A stretch of DNA of 64,000 nucleotides from an uncultured Oscillospiraceae bacterium (GTDB lineage Bacteria; Bacillota; Clostridia; Oscillospirales; Acutalibacteraceae). The DNA lies in contig CAOKRT010000007.1 of assembly GCA_948471205.1 (NCBI GenBank), positions 1 to 64,000 of the forward strand, read 5' to 3'. Position numbers and translations under genes: made by a program. The notes below the pieces were generated by a model, which ran no database searches, was not told the DNA's origin, and saw only the letters and a list, made by a program, of their open reading frames with translations. Numbering within the stretch: position 1 is the stretch's first letter; every line of letters begins with the position of its first letter. Below, piece after piece: positions 10,135-16,982 of this stretch.

Positions 10135-10386
10135 TTAACCTTTTAAGCCTCTTTCCTGTCTGTCCATATCTTCAACAACAACATCATAGATTTCACCCAA
10201 AGATGCACAATACTCAAGCACTTTCCAAGGCTCATTTGTATGAAAATGTATTTTTATTAAATCCTCATCACCAACTGCCAACAAGCAGTCACCTTTGAAA
10301 TTACTAATAAAATATTCGTTGATAGCATCTTCATCAAGATTTTCACCATCAATTAATAACTGCGTATCATATCTAAATTCAAGCAT
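10135..10386 (-). CDS. Stand-alone FakA-middle-domain-like protein
   Basis: 83 residues; ATG 10386 follows AAGGAG. The pattern EFRYDTQLLIDGENLDED, then GDCLLAVGDEDLIKIHFHTN, EPWKVLEYCASLGEIYDVVV and EDMDRQ closely follows the middle domain of FakA/YloV kinases. In the full-length FakA of this window the same block reads EFGYCSEFLIE...GDCVVVVDDSDIIKVHVHSN. FakA phosphorylates fatty acids bound by FakB; its middle domain binds metal and mediates dimerisation. A free copy without the DAK kinase and C-terminal domains cannot be a kinase alone. It has its own promoter and SD, so it is probably expressed. Its role is unknown. Confidence 0.65.
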   Translation of the reverse strand: MLEFRYDTQLLIDGENLDEDAINEYFISNFKGDCLLAVGDEDLIKIHFHTNEPWKVLEYCASLGEIYDVVVEDMDRQERGLKG

Positions 10387-10418
10387 AATTATTACTCCTT
10401 GTTTCGTTTGTCAAGTAT

Positions 10419-10447
10419 AGAATATCATAAAATAATTGGTTTCGCAA
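10419..10447 (-). promoter_or_regulatory. Promoter for the FakA-like small gene
   Basis: Minus strand: TTGCGA (10447-10442), 17-bp spacer, TATTCT (10424-10419), about 33 bp upstream of the start codon at 10386. A 36-bp repeated element starts 10 bp upstream of the -35 box. Confidence 0.45.
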
Positions 10448-10457
10448 TACTATGACA

Positions 10458-10493
10458 ATCTCTTGAAAACCTCACACCTAAACGCTCCCAATC
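10458..10493 (-). repeat. 36-bp promoter-proximal repeat, copy 1
   Basis: This block matches 11981-12016 at 28 of 36 positions, including an identical 3' core (TCCCAATC on plus) and the CTAAACG block. Both copies lie about 10 bp upstream of a minus-strand -35 box. On the minus strand it could also read as a peptide, DWERLGVRFSRD, parallel to DWDRLVERLSKD in copy 2. Confidence 0.6.
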
Positions 10494-10542
10494 TGCAGAA
10501 GTGCCGCTGAATGTTGCATTACAGAAATGTATTACTTTTCTA

Positions 10543-11871
10543 CTACATATTATAAATAACCAATGACTGTATACCTTCAGGATTGATTTTCAGTTTCGCT
10601 GTTAAATCACCTATCCTCAGCACATAGTCAACAGCTTTATCCGTTTTATTCATAAGCACACAAACTAAGCTACCGTCAGTATTTTTAAATGCAGCGGTTT
10701 CAACAGCGCCAAAAGAAGATGACAAAATCCGTTTCGCATCTCGTTTTACAAATCGACTGAAATGCGCTATCGCATAATAACTATCATTTATAATCAGCTT
10801 TTTGTCTGCAATATCATACATTATCGGCGCTTCACAAAAATTGCCGACGTGATTCGGTCCGCCATTCTCATCAAGCAGCAAGTTCCAATCCGTCATTGCA
10901 TTCGTGCCATTTGCAAAATCACCTATCAAATCGTGAACATATCTCTGTGCATTTTCATAACTGCTTTTATCTTTATAACAGGAATACTCAACACAGCCTT
11001 CTGTAAAGAAAAGTTCCTTATCAGGATATGCTTTTGACAAGTAATCAAGTGCTTCAAAATGATCACCGGAATACCAATGGAAAGCAATACCATCAATTAT
11101 ATCAGCGGCATTTTCAAAGGCAAAAATATCCTCTGCTCTTTCAATAATTTTATCTTTATTGTGGTCATAACATAATATTTTAACATTAGTAAGCTTCAAT
11201 TTATCCAATGATTTACGCAAATAATTGCACGCAAAATCTGCTTCCTCTTCTGCTGTAAAAACACAGGAGTCCCAGGTTTGTACCGCATTAGGCTCGTTTT
11301 GAACGGTTAATCTGTCAATATAAATTCCATAATCATTACGATATAGACACACATATTTTGCAATCATATCTGCCCACATCTGATAATATTCTTTTTTTAA
11401 TTTGCCGCCGTGATTCATGTCATAATTCGTTTTCATAAAGGCAGGAGGGCTCCAGGGCGATGCAATAAAACGCAGCTTTGGATTGATTTGCAGAGCATCC
11501 CTAACTAAAGGAATAATATATTTTTCATCACGCTCTAAAGAAAAAGAATTCAGTTCAATATCGTTCTCATCTTCAAGATAACAATAATTTTCAAGAGAAA
11601 AATCACAGCTTTGTATATGTAATCTTCCTAAATTATAACGATTATCGGAAAAATACATTTTTAAAAATTGTTCTTTATCACTATCTCTCATTTGAGAATA
11701 TACATATCCCGCCGACTCTGTAAAAGCACCTCCAAAGCCTGCAATATTCTGAAAACAAATATCAGGATACAGCTTAATTAAATCGCTTTCTGTTTCATTA
11801 TCATATTTAAAACAAGCAGAACTTTTCTTCATTTTACTGTTTTTGTCAGTAGAATATATATCTATTTTCAT
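10543..11871 (-). CDS. GH30-family glucosylceramidase/beta-glucosidase-like glycosidase
   Basis: 442 residues from ATG 11871, with GTGAGG upstream; a GTG five codons earlier is less likely. The N-terminal QNIAGFGGAFTESAGY, then RFIASPWSPPAFMKTN and the acid/base motif TVQNEPNA (Glu 193) and nucleophile LFFTEGCVEY (Glu 291) identify glycoside hydrolase family 30, a (beta/alpha)8 barrel with a C-terminal beta domain (LVCVLMNKTDKAVDYVLRI). GH30 enzymes cleave beta-glucosyl or related links, retaining configuration. No signal peptide is visible, so it is probably cytoplasmic and acts on imported glycosides. It sits alone behind its own promoter and the second 36-bp element. Confidence 0.9.
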   Translation of the reverse strand: MKIDIYSTDKNSKMKKSSACFKYDNETESDLIKLYPDICFQNIAGFGGAFTESAGYVYSQMRDSDKEQFLKMYFSDNRYNLGRLHIQSCDFSLENYCYLEDENDIELNSFSLERDEKYIIPLVRDALQINPKLRFIASPWSPPAFMKTNYDMNHGGKLKKEYYQMWADMIAKYVCLYRNDYGIYIDRLTVQNEPNAVQTWDSCVFTAEEEADFACNYLRKSLDKLKLTNVKILCYDHNKDKIIERAEDIFAFENAADIIDGIAFHWYSGDHFEALDYLSKAYPDKELFFTEGCVEYSCYKDKSSYENAQRYVHDLIGDFANGTNAMTDWNLLLDENGGPNHVGNFCEAPIMYDIADKKLIINDSYYAIAHFSRFVKRDAKRILSSSFGAVETAAFKNTDGSLVCVLMNKTDKAVDYVLRIGDLTAKLKINPEGIQSLVIYNM

Positions 11872-11943
11872 AATATAAAACCTCACAAAGCCAATACTTA
11901 ATTTTTACTTTAATTAAATACTTATAAGTAGAATTGCTAATAT

Positions 11944-11971
11944 ATTATAGCATTCTAAGTAACAATTTCAA
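11944..11971 (-). promoter_or_regulatory. Promoter for the GH30 gene
   Basis: Minus strand: TTGAAA (11971-11966), 16-bp spacer, TATAAT (11949-11944), about 73 bp upstream of ATG 11871. The 36-bp repeat begins 9 bp upstream of the -35. Confidence 0.65.
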
Positions 11972-11980
11972 TATAAAAAT

Positions 11981-12016
11981 ATCTTTCGAAAGTCTCTCAA
12001 CTAAACGATCCCAATC
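11981..12016 (-). repeat. 36-bp promoter-proximal repeat, copy 2
   Basis: Matches 10458-10493 (28/36), at the same distance from a promoter. Upstream of it (12017-12150) I see no gene. On minus the text here can be read as a peptide tail ending about 30 codons on, so it could be decayed coding sequence rather than an operator. Confidence 0.6.
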
Positions 12017-12150
12017 GCTCTTGTTCGGTTTTGAAGATTTTGGATTTATAGGTCTCAGAAAATCTCAATAGAAAAAGCAAAGAAACCATCACCCTTAAAT
12101 CAACAACAGATTGAGGGCGATTTTAGACTTTTTGAGCCTGTTTTGCATAG

Positions 12151-12182
12151 AAAAAAGGCTTGGAATTTAGATGTTCCAAGCC
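12151..12182 (-). terminator. Intrinsic terminator next to the tRNA-end scrap
   Basis: A perfect 9-bp stem GGCTTGGAA/TTCCAAGCC with an 8-nt loop, followed on the minus strand by six T. It lies just beyond the partial tRNA-Gln copy and presumably once ended its transcript. Confidence 0.65.
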
Positions 12183-12185
12183 TGC

Positions 12186-12200
12186 TGGCAGAGGTATAAG
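12186..12200 (-). repeat. Duplicated 3' end of tRNA-Gln (15 bp)
   Basis: TGGCAGAGGTATAAG is identical to the tRNA-Gln 3' end at 12353-12367 (CCA, discriminator base and acceptor strand). The text beyond does not fold as a tRNA. It is either an att scar from tRNA-targeted integration or the rest of a tandem tRNA copy. A 13-nt inverted copy of the T-arm (12284-12296 against 12368-12380) lies between the two. Confidence 0.6.
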
Positions 12201-12319
12201 AACCTAACTTGCTTTACAAGTCAGAACCTTGGCATTCGCAGGGCTTTGCCTTGCTCAGCTAAAGGATTCAATTGATTATAATTTAAGGTTCGAATCTTTT
12301 TATATGATTTTACAAAATA

Positions 12320-12348
12320 AAAAAGACAGGTATAAAACCTGTCTTTTT
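12320..12348 (-). terminator. Terminator after tRNA-Gln
   Basis: Symmetrical hairpin AAAAAGACAGG/CCTGTCTTTTT with a 7-nt loop directly past the CCA end of the tRNA; it can work in both directions. Confidence 0.75.
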
Positions 12349-12352
12349 CTTT

Positions 12353-12426
12353 TGGCAGAGGTATAAGGATTCGAACCTTAAATGACGGAGTCAGAGTCCG
12401 GAGTGTTACCGTTACACTATACCTCT
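12353..12426 (-). tRNA. tRNA-Gln (anticodon CTG)
   Basis: 74 nt on the minus strand with encoded CCA. The acceptor strands AGAGGTA/TACCTCT pair fully. The D-arm holds GTGTAACGGTAACAC, the anticodon stem CGGA/TCCG closes the 7-nt loop CTCTGAC with anticodon CTG, and the T-arm is AAGGTTCGAATCCTT. It decodes CAG. A terminator follows. Confidence 0.92.
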
Positions 12427-12522
12427 ATATCTTTAATGCGTTTTCTATTATAACTGATAATTAAAATTTGTCAAGAAAAATTTTAATTTAATGTTAAATT
12501 TAATGAAACAATTTCTAAAATG

Positions 12523-12551
12523 TTGTTTTTGCATTGTTATTATTGTATAAT
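12523..12551 (+). promoter_or_regulatory. Promoter for ymdB
   Basis: TTGTTT (12523-12528), 17-bp spacer, TATAAT (12546-12551), giving a short leader before the TTG start at 12585. Confidence 0.6.
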
Positions 12552-12584
12552 ATATAAAATTTATGTATAGAAATTGGTGCTGTT

Positions 12585-13358
12585 TTGAGAATACTTACTA
12601 TTGGAGATGTTGTTTCGAAGCAGGGATGTGAATATCTTATGCAGAAACTGCCGCAGCTGAAAAGAGAATTTTCTGCCGACCTAACAATTGTAAACGGAGA
12701 AAATTCCGCTGTCGGAAACGGAATTCTTCCGCAGAGTGCAAAATTTATTTTTGACTGCGGTGCTGACGTGATTACCCTTGGAAACCACAGCTTGCGAAGA
12801 ATGGAAATATACCCTTTTCTTGATGAAAACGAATATATTATACGCCCTGCCAATTATCACAAATCTGCACCGGGCAGAGGAATAACGATAATTGACAAGG
12901 GCTTTATCCGTATTGCCGTAATAAATTTACAGGGCATTGTTTATCTTGATCCTATCCAAAATCCTTTCGATGCGGTTGATGAGCTGATTGAAATTGCCAA
13001 CAAGGAAAACTGCAGAATTATCATTATTGATTTTCATGCCGAGGCAACAAGCGAAAAACGCGGTATGGGATATTATGTGGACGGCAGAGTTTCAGCTATA
13101 TTCGGAACGCATACGCATGTGCAGACCTCTGACAATCAGGTATTGCCCAAAGGAACAGGATATATTACGGATATAGGAATGACCGGACCTTTGCATTCCG
13201 TGCTTGGTGTTTGCACAGAACTGGCCATTGAAAAAATGAAAACAGGGCTTCCCGTGCGCTTTAAAAACGAAGACGGACCGTGCACGGTTGAAGGCTGTTT
13301 GTTTGATATTGATAACAAAACCGGAAAAACAGTAAGCACTGAAATTTTCAGGAGGTAA
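12585..13358 (+). CDS. ymdB: YmdB-family metallophosphoesterase (cyclic nucleotide phosphodiesterase)
   Basis: 257 residues starting at TTG 12585 (LRILTIGDVV); no better start exists because the GD metal motif begins at residue 7. The metal ligands are all visible: GD, NGEN, GNH, DFHAEATSEK and GTHTHVQT, with YITDIGMTGP near the end. In Bacillus, YmdB hydrolyses 2',3'-cyclic nucleotides, dimerises and affects biofilm and motility choice. One departure is GNHSLRRMEI where relatives usually have GNHxWDKKEI. In Bacillus ymdB lies next to rny; here rny is about 14 kb away. The next gene starts 3 bp after the stop, so the two form an operon. Confidence 0.9.
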   Translation: MRILTIGDVVSKQGCEYLMQKLPQLKREFSADLTIVNGENSAVGNGILPQSAKFIFDCGADVITLGNHSLRRMEIYPFLDENEYIIRPANYHKSAPGRGITIIDKGFIRIAVINLQGIVYLDPIQNPFDAVDELIEIANKENCRIIIIDFHAEATSEKRGMGYYVDGRVSAIFGTHTHVQTSDNQVLPKGTGYITDIGMTGPLHSVLGVCTELAIEKMKTGLPVRFKNEDGPCTVEGCLFDIDNKTGKTVSTEIFRR

Positions 13359-13361
13359 AAA

Positions 13362-14855
13362 ATGACGAAAAGAATACTTGCAGCACTCTTGTGCATTTTA
13401 TTTGTATCCGCCGTTTTTTCCGCCTGTTCTTCAAAGGATTACGGAGCTGTCAAATCAGGTGCAATGCCTGATATTCATACTATTCCGGAAGACAATTCTT
13501 CCTTTGTTTTAAGCTATACCCAGACGGACAGTCTGAATCCGTATGAATGCAAAAGTCAGAATAACCAAATTCTATCACAGCTTGTTTTTGAAAGCCTGTT
13601 TGACATTGATGAAAACTTTAAAGCAAGCCTGAATTTAGCTTCCAGTTACAGATATATAAATTCAAAACTGCTTGAGGTCACAATTCCACAGGGACTTACT
13701 TTTACCGACGGTTCGCCGATTACTGCCGACGATGTAACATATTCTTTCAGAAAAGCCGTTAAATCAAGCTATTGGGGATCATCGCTCAGTGATATTGTTT
13801 CGTGCAATGCCGCATCATCAACCGTTATTGAATTCCGGCTTAAATACCCAAACAATTATGCACATAATCTTCTTATCTTCCCCATTATTGCCGGAAACAG
13901 TGACAACAGCAGCTATCCGATGGGAAACGGCAGATATTTCTTTGCCGATGAAAACGGGAAAACGGTTTTAAAAGCCGTAACAGATGCCGAATTCACGCCG
14001 CATTTTACAACAATTCATCTTGAAAACATAACTGCGTCCGACTCAATAGACAATGCCGTTAATATTGGAAATATCAGCTTTGCTTTTCGGGATTTAAGCA
14101 GGGATTCATCCAAAAAAATGGAATCAAATTACAAACCGGTTGATATAAACAATCTGGTTTATATTGGAATAAACAATAAAAGCGGTATTGCTTCAAATGC
14201 ATATATACGAAAGGCGGTTTCCCTTGCAGTCAGCCGTGAAATGCTTGTTAAAAGCGCCTACGGCGGTTATGCACGTGCGGCAACATCTCTGTTTAACCCG
14301 GCTTTTGAGCTTTCTGCCACAGAAATTTTCAGCTCCGAAGCAAACAAGGCAGATGCGAAACAGGCAATTGTACAAAGCGGCGTATCAAAGCTTTCCATAT
14401 CCTTGCTTGTAAACAACACAAATTCCGACCGCACAGCATGTGCCAAGCTTGTGCAGAATCAGCTTGAGGACATTGGATTTGAAGTGAAAATGATATTTGC
14501 CGATACCTATGAAGAATATGAGCGCAGAATTCTTAAAGAGCAGTTCGATTTATATATCGGAGAAATTAAAATAACCCCCGATATGTCCTTTCGTCCGTTC
14601 TTTTCAGCAGACGGAAATGCACATTTCGGAATAGACACTGAAAAAAGCGCTGCCTGCGAAAAATATGAAAACTATTTAAACGGAGATGCCGAACTCGGCG
14701 CTTTTCTGCTTGCCTTTTCTGATGAAATGCCGTTTATTCCTTTGCTTTACAGACAGGGAATGATTTGCTTTTCAAAGGAAATGCACGGCGATGTACAGGG
14801 AACCGGAACAGACTGCTTTAAAAACATAGAAAACTGGTATTTTAAGTCTGAGTAA
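13362..14855 (+). CDS. ABC transporter substrate-binding lipoprotein, peptide/nickel family (SBP_bac_5)
   Basis: 497 residues. The start follows AGGAGG. A lipoprotein signal ends in VFSAC (Cys about 21). The body shows family-5 solute-binding features: NQILSQLVFESLFDIDENF, TFTDGSPITADDVTYSFRKA, and the late NSDRTACAKLVQNQLEDIGFEV block with DLYIGEIKITPDMS. These proteins capture oligopeptides or similar ligands outside the membrane and pass them to OppBC-type permeases. No permease or ATPase genes are adjacent, so it either serves a transporter encoded elsewhere or has another task. It shares an operon with ymdB. Confidence 0.85.
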   Translation: MTKRILAALLCILFVSAVFSACSSKDYGAVKSGAMPDIHTIPEDNSSFVLSYTQTDSLNPYECKSQNNQILSQLVFESLFDIDENFKASLNLASSYRYINSKLLEVTIPQGLTFTDGSPITADDVTYSFRKAVKSSYWGSSLSDIVSCNAASSTVIEFRLKYPNNYAHNLLIFPIIAGNSDNSSYPMGNGRYFFADENGKTVLKAVTDAEFTPHFTTIHLENITASDSIDNAVNIGNISFAFRDLSRDSSKKMESNYKPVDINNLVYIGINNKSGIASNAYIRKAVSLAVSREMLVKSAYGGYARAATSLFNPAFELSATEIFSSEANKADAKQAIVQSGVSKLSISLLVNNTNSDRTACAKLVQNQLEDIGFEVKMIFADTYEEYERRILKEQFDLYIGEIKITPDMSFRPFFSADGNAHFGIDTEKSAACEKYENYLNGDAELGAFLLAFSDEMPFIPLLYRQGMICFSKEMHGDVQGTGTDCFKNIENWYFKSE

Positions 14856-14865
14856 ATTATATATC

Positions 14866-14894
14866 TTGATAAGTGAGGTAAAATATATTATAAT
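14866..14894 (+). promoter_or_regulatory. Promoter for asp23-fakA-recG
   Basis: TTGATA (14866-14871), 17-bp spacer, TATAAT (14889-14894), just after the upstream stop and about 55 bp before the asp23 ATG. Confidence 0.7.
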
Positions 14895-14948
14895 TGTTAT
14901 AATATATAGCCTTAATTATATATTAAATCTATGAACGGAGGTTCGTTT

Positions 14949-15305
14949 ATGGTTAAATTTGAAAATCCAAACGGATATATCGAAATTACAAACAACTATT
15001 TTGGAAGCCTTGTAGGCAAAGCAGCACAGTCCTGCTTCGGCGTAACAGGCATGGTAAATTCAAATCCCCTTCAAAGTGTTAAATCCATTATCAAAAACCG
15101 TGTAGGATCTGACAATTCCTGCCAGGGTGTAATTGTAAAAAGTATTAACGGTGCTTTGGTTATTGACCTGCATATATCTGTTTCCTACGGTGTGAATATT
15201 GCTGCTATCGCAGACAGTATTACGAACAAAGTAAGATACACCGTTGAAACGGCAACGGATTTAAAAGTATCCAAGGTTAATGTTTTTGTAGACTCTATAA
15301 ACTAA
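14949..15305 (+). CDS. Asp23/Gls24 family envelope stress protein
   Basis: 118 residues from ATG 14949, 7 nt after GGAGG. The ORF opens earlier, but that start lacks an SD. The core GKAAQSCFGVTGMV, GVIVKSINGALVIDLHISVS and YGVNIAAIADSITNKVRYTV with EVSKVNVFVDSI-like ending (LKVSKVNVFVDSI) is typical of Asp23/DUF322 proteins such as YloU. These associate with the membrane and envelope homeostasis, and in Firmicutes the gene regularly precedes the fatty-acid kinase gene, as it does here (16 bp apart). Confidence 0.9.
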   Translation: MVKFENPNGYIEITNNYFGSLVGKAAQSCFGVTGMVNSNPLQSVKSIIKNRVGSDNSCQGVIVKSINGALVIDLHISVSYGVNIAAIADSITNKVRYTVETATDLKVSKVNVFVDSIN

Positions 15306-15321
15306 AGGAGATTATTCACAG

Positions 15322-16980
15322 ATGATTACAGGTAAAATGTTTCGGGACGGAATAATTTCCGCATCAAACAATATTGCAAACAGCCGCCAGGCGGTAGATG
15401 CATTAAATATATTTCCTGTTCCCGACGGAGATACCGGCACAAATATGAGTATGACAATCGGCGCAGCTGCAAAGGAAATGGCTGTTTTGCCTGATGACTG
15501 CACAATCGGCGATGCTTCGGCAAGATGCGCATCGGCGCTTCTCAGGGGTGCACGCGGAAACAGCGGTGTTATTCTTTCTCTTATATTCAGAGGTTTTTCA
15601 AAAGCCTTCAAAGGGCTGAAAGAAGCAGACGGCAAAGCCATTGCAAAAGCATTTGCAGAAGGTGTTGATGCCGCATACAAGGCTGTTATGAAACCCACCG
15701 AAGGCACAATTCTTACTGTTATACGCATGGCGGCTGAGGCTGCTGCCGAACTTTCAAAAAACGTTAATGATCCGATGGAGGTTGCACTTGCCGCACTTAT
15801 CGCTGCCAAAGAAGCACTTGCCAAAACACCTGAACAGCTTCCTGTTTTAAAGAAAGCCGGCGTTGTTGATGCAGGCGGTCAGGGACTTGTACTTATTCTT
15901 CAGGGCTTTGAAAGTGTATTTGACAACGCAGCTATTGTTCAGCCGCTTGACGGCAGTGCCGTGACACCTGCTGCTATGCCAAGCAAAAGCACGGTTGCCG
16001 CTGCATCGGATGACATAGAATTCGGCTACTGTTCTGAATTTCTTATTGAAAAAGCGGATGACGCAAAGGAAAAAGACCCGTTAAAGCTTCGTGCTTTCCT
16101 TGAATCCATTGGTGACTGTGTTGTTGTGGTGGACGACAGTGACATTATCAAAGTACACGTTCATTCCAACCAGCCGGGCAATGTTATTCAGGCGGCACTT
16201 AAATACGGTCAGTTAATTAATATTAAAATTGATAATATGCGTTATCAGCACAGAAATGCAGACGAAGGCGTTAAAGACGGCGAAGCCCCTGTTTTCCCGA
16301 AAGCAGACCCCGTTAACGATTACGGTTTTGTAGCTGTATGCGCCGGTGAAGGTCTTTCGGAATTATTTAAAGATATCGGTGCAGATGTTGTTGTAAGCGG
16401 CGGTCAGACAATGAATCCTTCAACAGATGATATTCTCAATGCCGTAAATGCTACACCTGCTAAAACGGTGTTTGTACTTCCGAACAATAAAAACATAATA
16501 ATGGCGGCAGAACAGGCTATTCCCCTTGCTGAAGGCAGAGAAGTAAGAGTTCTGCAAACAAAAACCATTCCCCAGGGCATTTCCGCAATGCTTATGTTTG
16601 ATGAATTTGACGATGCGGACGCTAACCAGATGAATATGATGGAAGCGGCTGAAAATGTTTCAACCGCACAAGTTACTTTTGCTGCCCGCGACAGTGAAAT
16701 TGACGGAACACCGATTGAACAGGGTGCAATCATGGGTCTTTGCAACGGCAAAATAAAATTTACCGGTACCGACATTGCCGACATTGCCTTCAAATCTGCC
16801 GATAAAATATTTAAAAAGAACCAAAGCAGTTTGATTACCATTATTTACGGTGAAGATGCCGACGAGGAAACAGCCGCAGCCGTTGAAGAAAAGCTGCGTG
16901 CAAAATACGGAAGCGACGTTGAAATAAACGTTGTAAACGGCGGTCAGCCGATTTACTATTTCATAATTTCAGTGGAGTAA
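15322..16980 (+). CDS. fakA: Fatty acid kinase FakA (DAK-domain, YloV family)
   Basis: 552 residues, full length for the family. The N-terminal DAK/DegV-type kinase domain has FPVPDGDTGTNMSMT (about 33-47, Mg-ATP ligands), RGARGNSGVILS and VDAGGQGL. The middle domain starts FGYCSEFLIE with KVHVHSNQPG. The C-terminal domain begins near FVAVCAGEGLSELF and includes VVSGGQTMNPSTDDI and LPNNKNI. FakA transfers phosphate from ATP to fatty acids presented by FakB (DegV) proteins so they can enter phospholipids. No fakB lies in the window. It sits between asp23 and recG, the usual Firmicutes order. Confidence 0.92.
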   Translation: MITGKMFRDGIISASNNIANSRQAVDALNIFPVPDGDTGTNMSMTIGAAAKEMAVLPDDCTIGDASARCASALLRGARGNSGVILSLIFRGFSKAFKGLKEADGKAIAKAFAEGVDAAYKAVMKPTEGTILTVIRMAAEAAAELSKNVNDPMEVALAALIAAKEALAKTPEQLPVLKKAGVVDAGGQGLVLILQGFESVFDNAAIVQPLDGSAVTPAAMPSKSTVAAASDDIEFGYCSEFLIEKADDAKEKDPLKLRAFLESIGDCVVVVDDSDIIKVHVHSNQPGNVIQAALKYGQLINIKIDNMRYQHRNADEGVKDGEAPVFPKADPVNDYGFVAVCAGEGLSELFKDIGADVVVSGGQTMNPSTDDILNAVNATPAKTVFVLPNNKNIIMAAEQAIPLAEGREVRVLQTKTIPQGISAMLMFDEFDDADANQMNMMEAAENVSTAQVTFAARDSEIDGTPIEQGAIMGLCNGKIKFTGTDIADIAFKSADKIFKKNQSSLITIIYGEDADEETAAAVEEKLRAKYGSDVEINVVNGGQPIYYFIISVE

Positions 16981-16982
16981 AA

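Noticed and set aside
12201..12300. Second full tRNA between the tRNA-end scrap and tRNA-Gln
   Set aside because: A GGTTCGAATC T-loop-like string is present, but no acceptor, D or anticodon arm can be folded around it.
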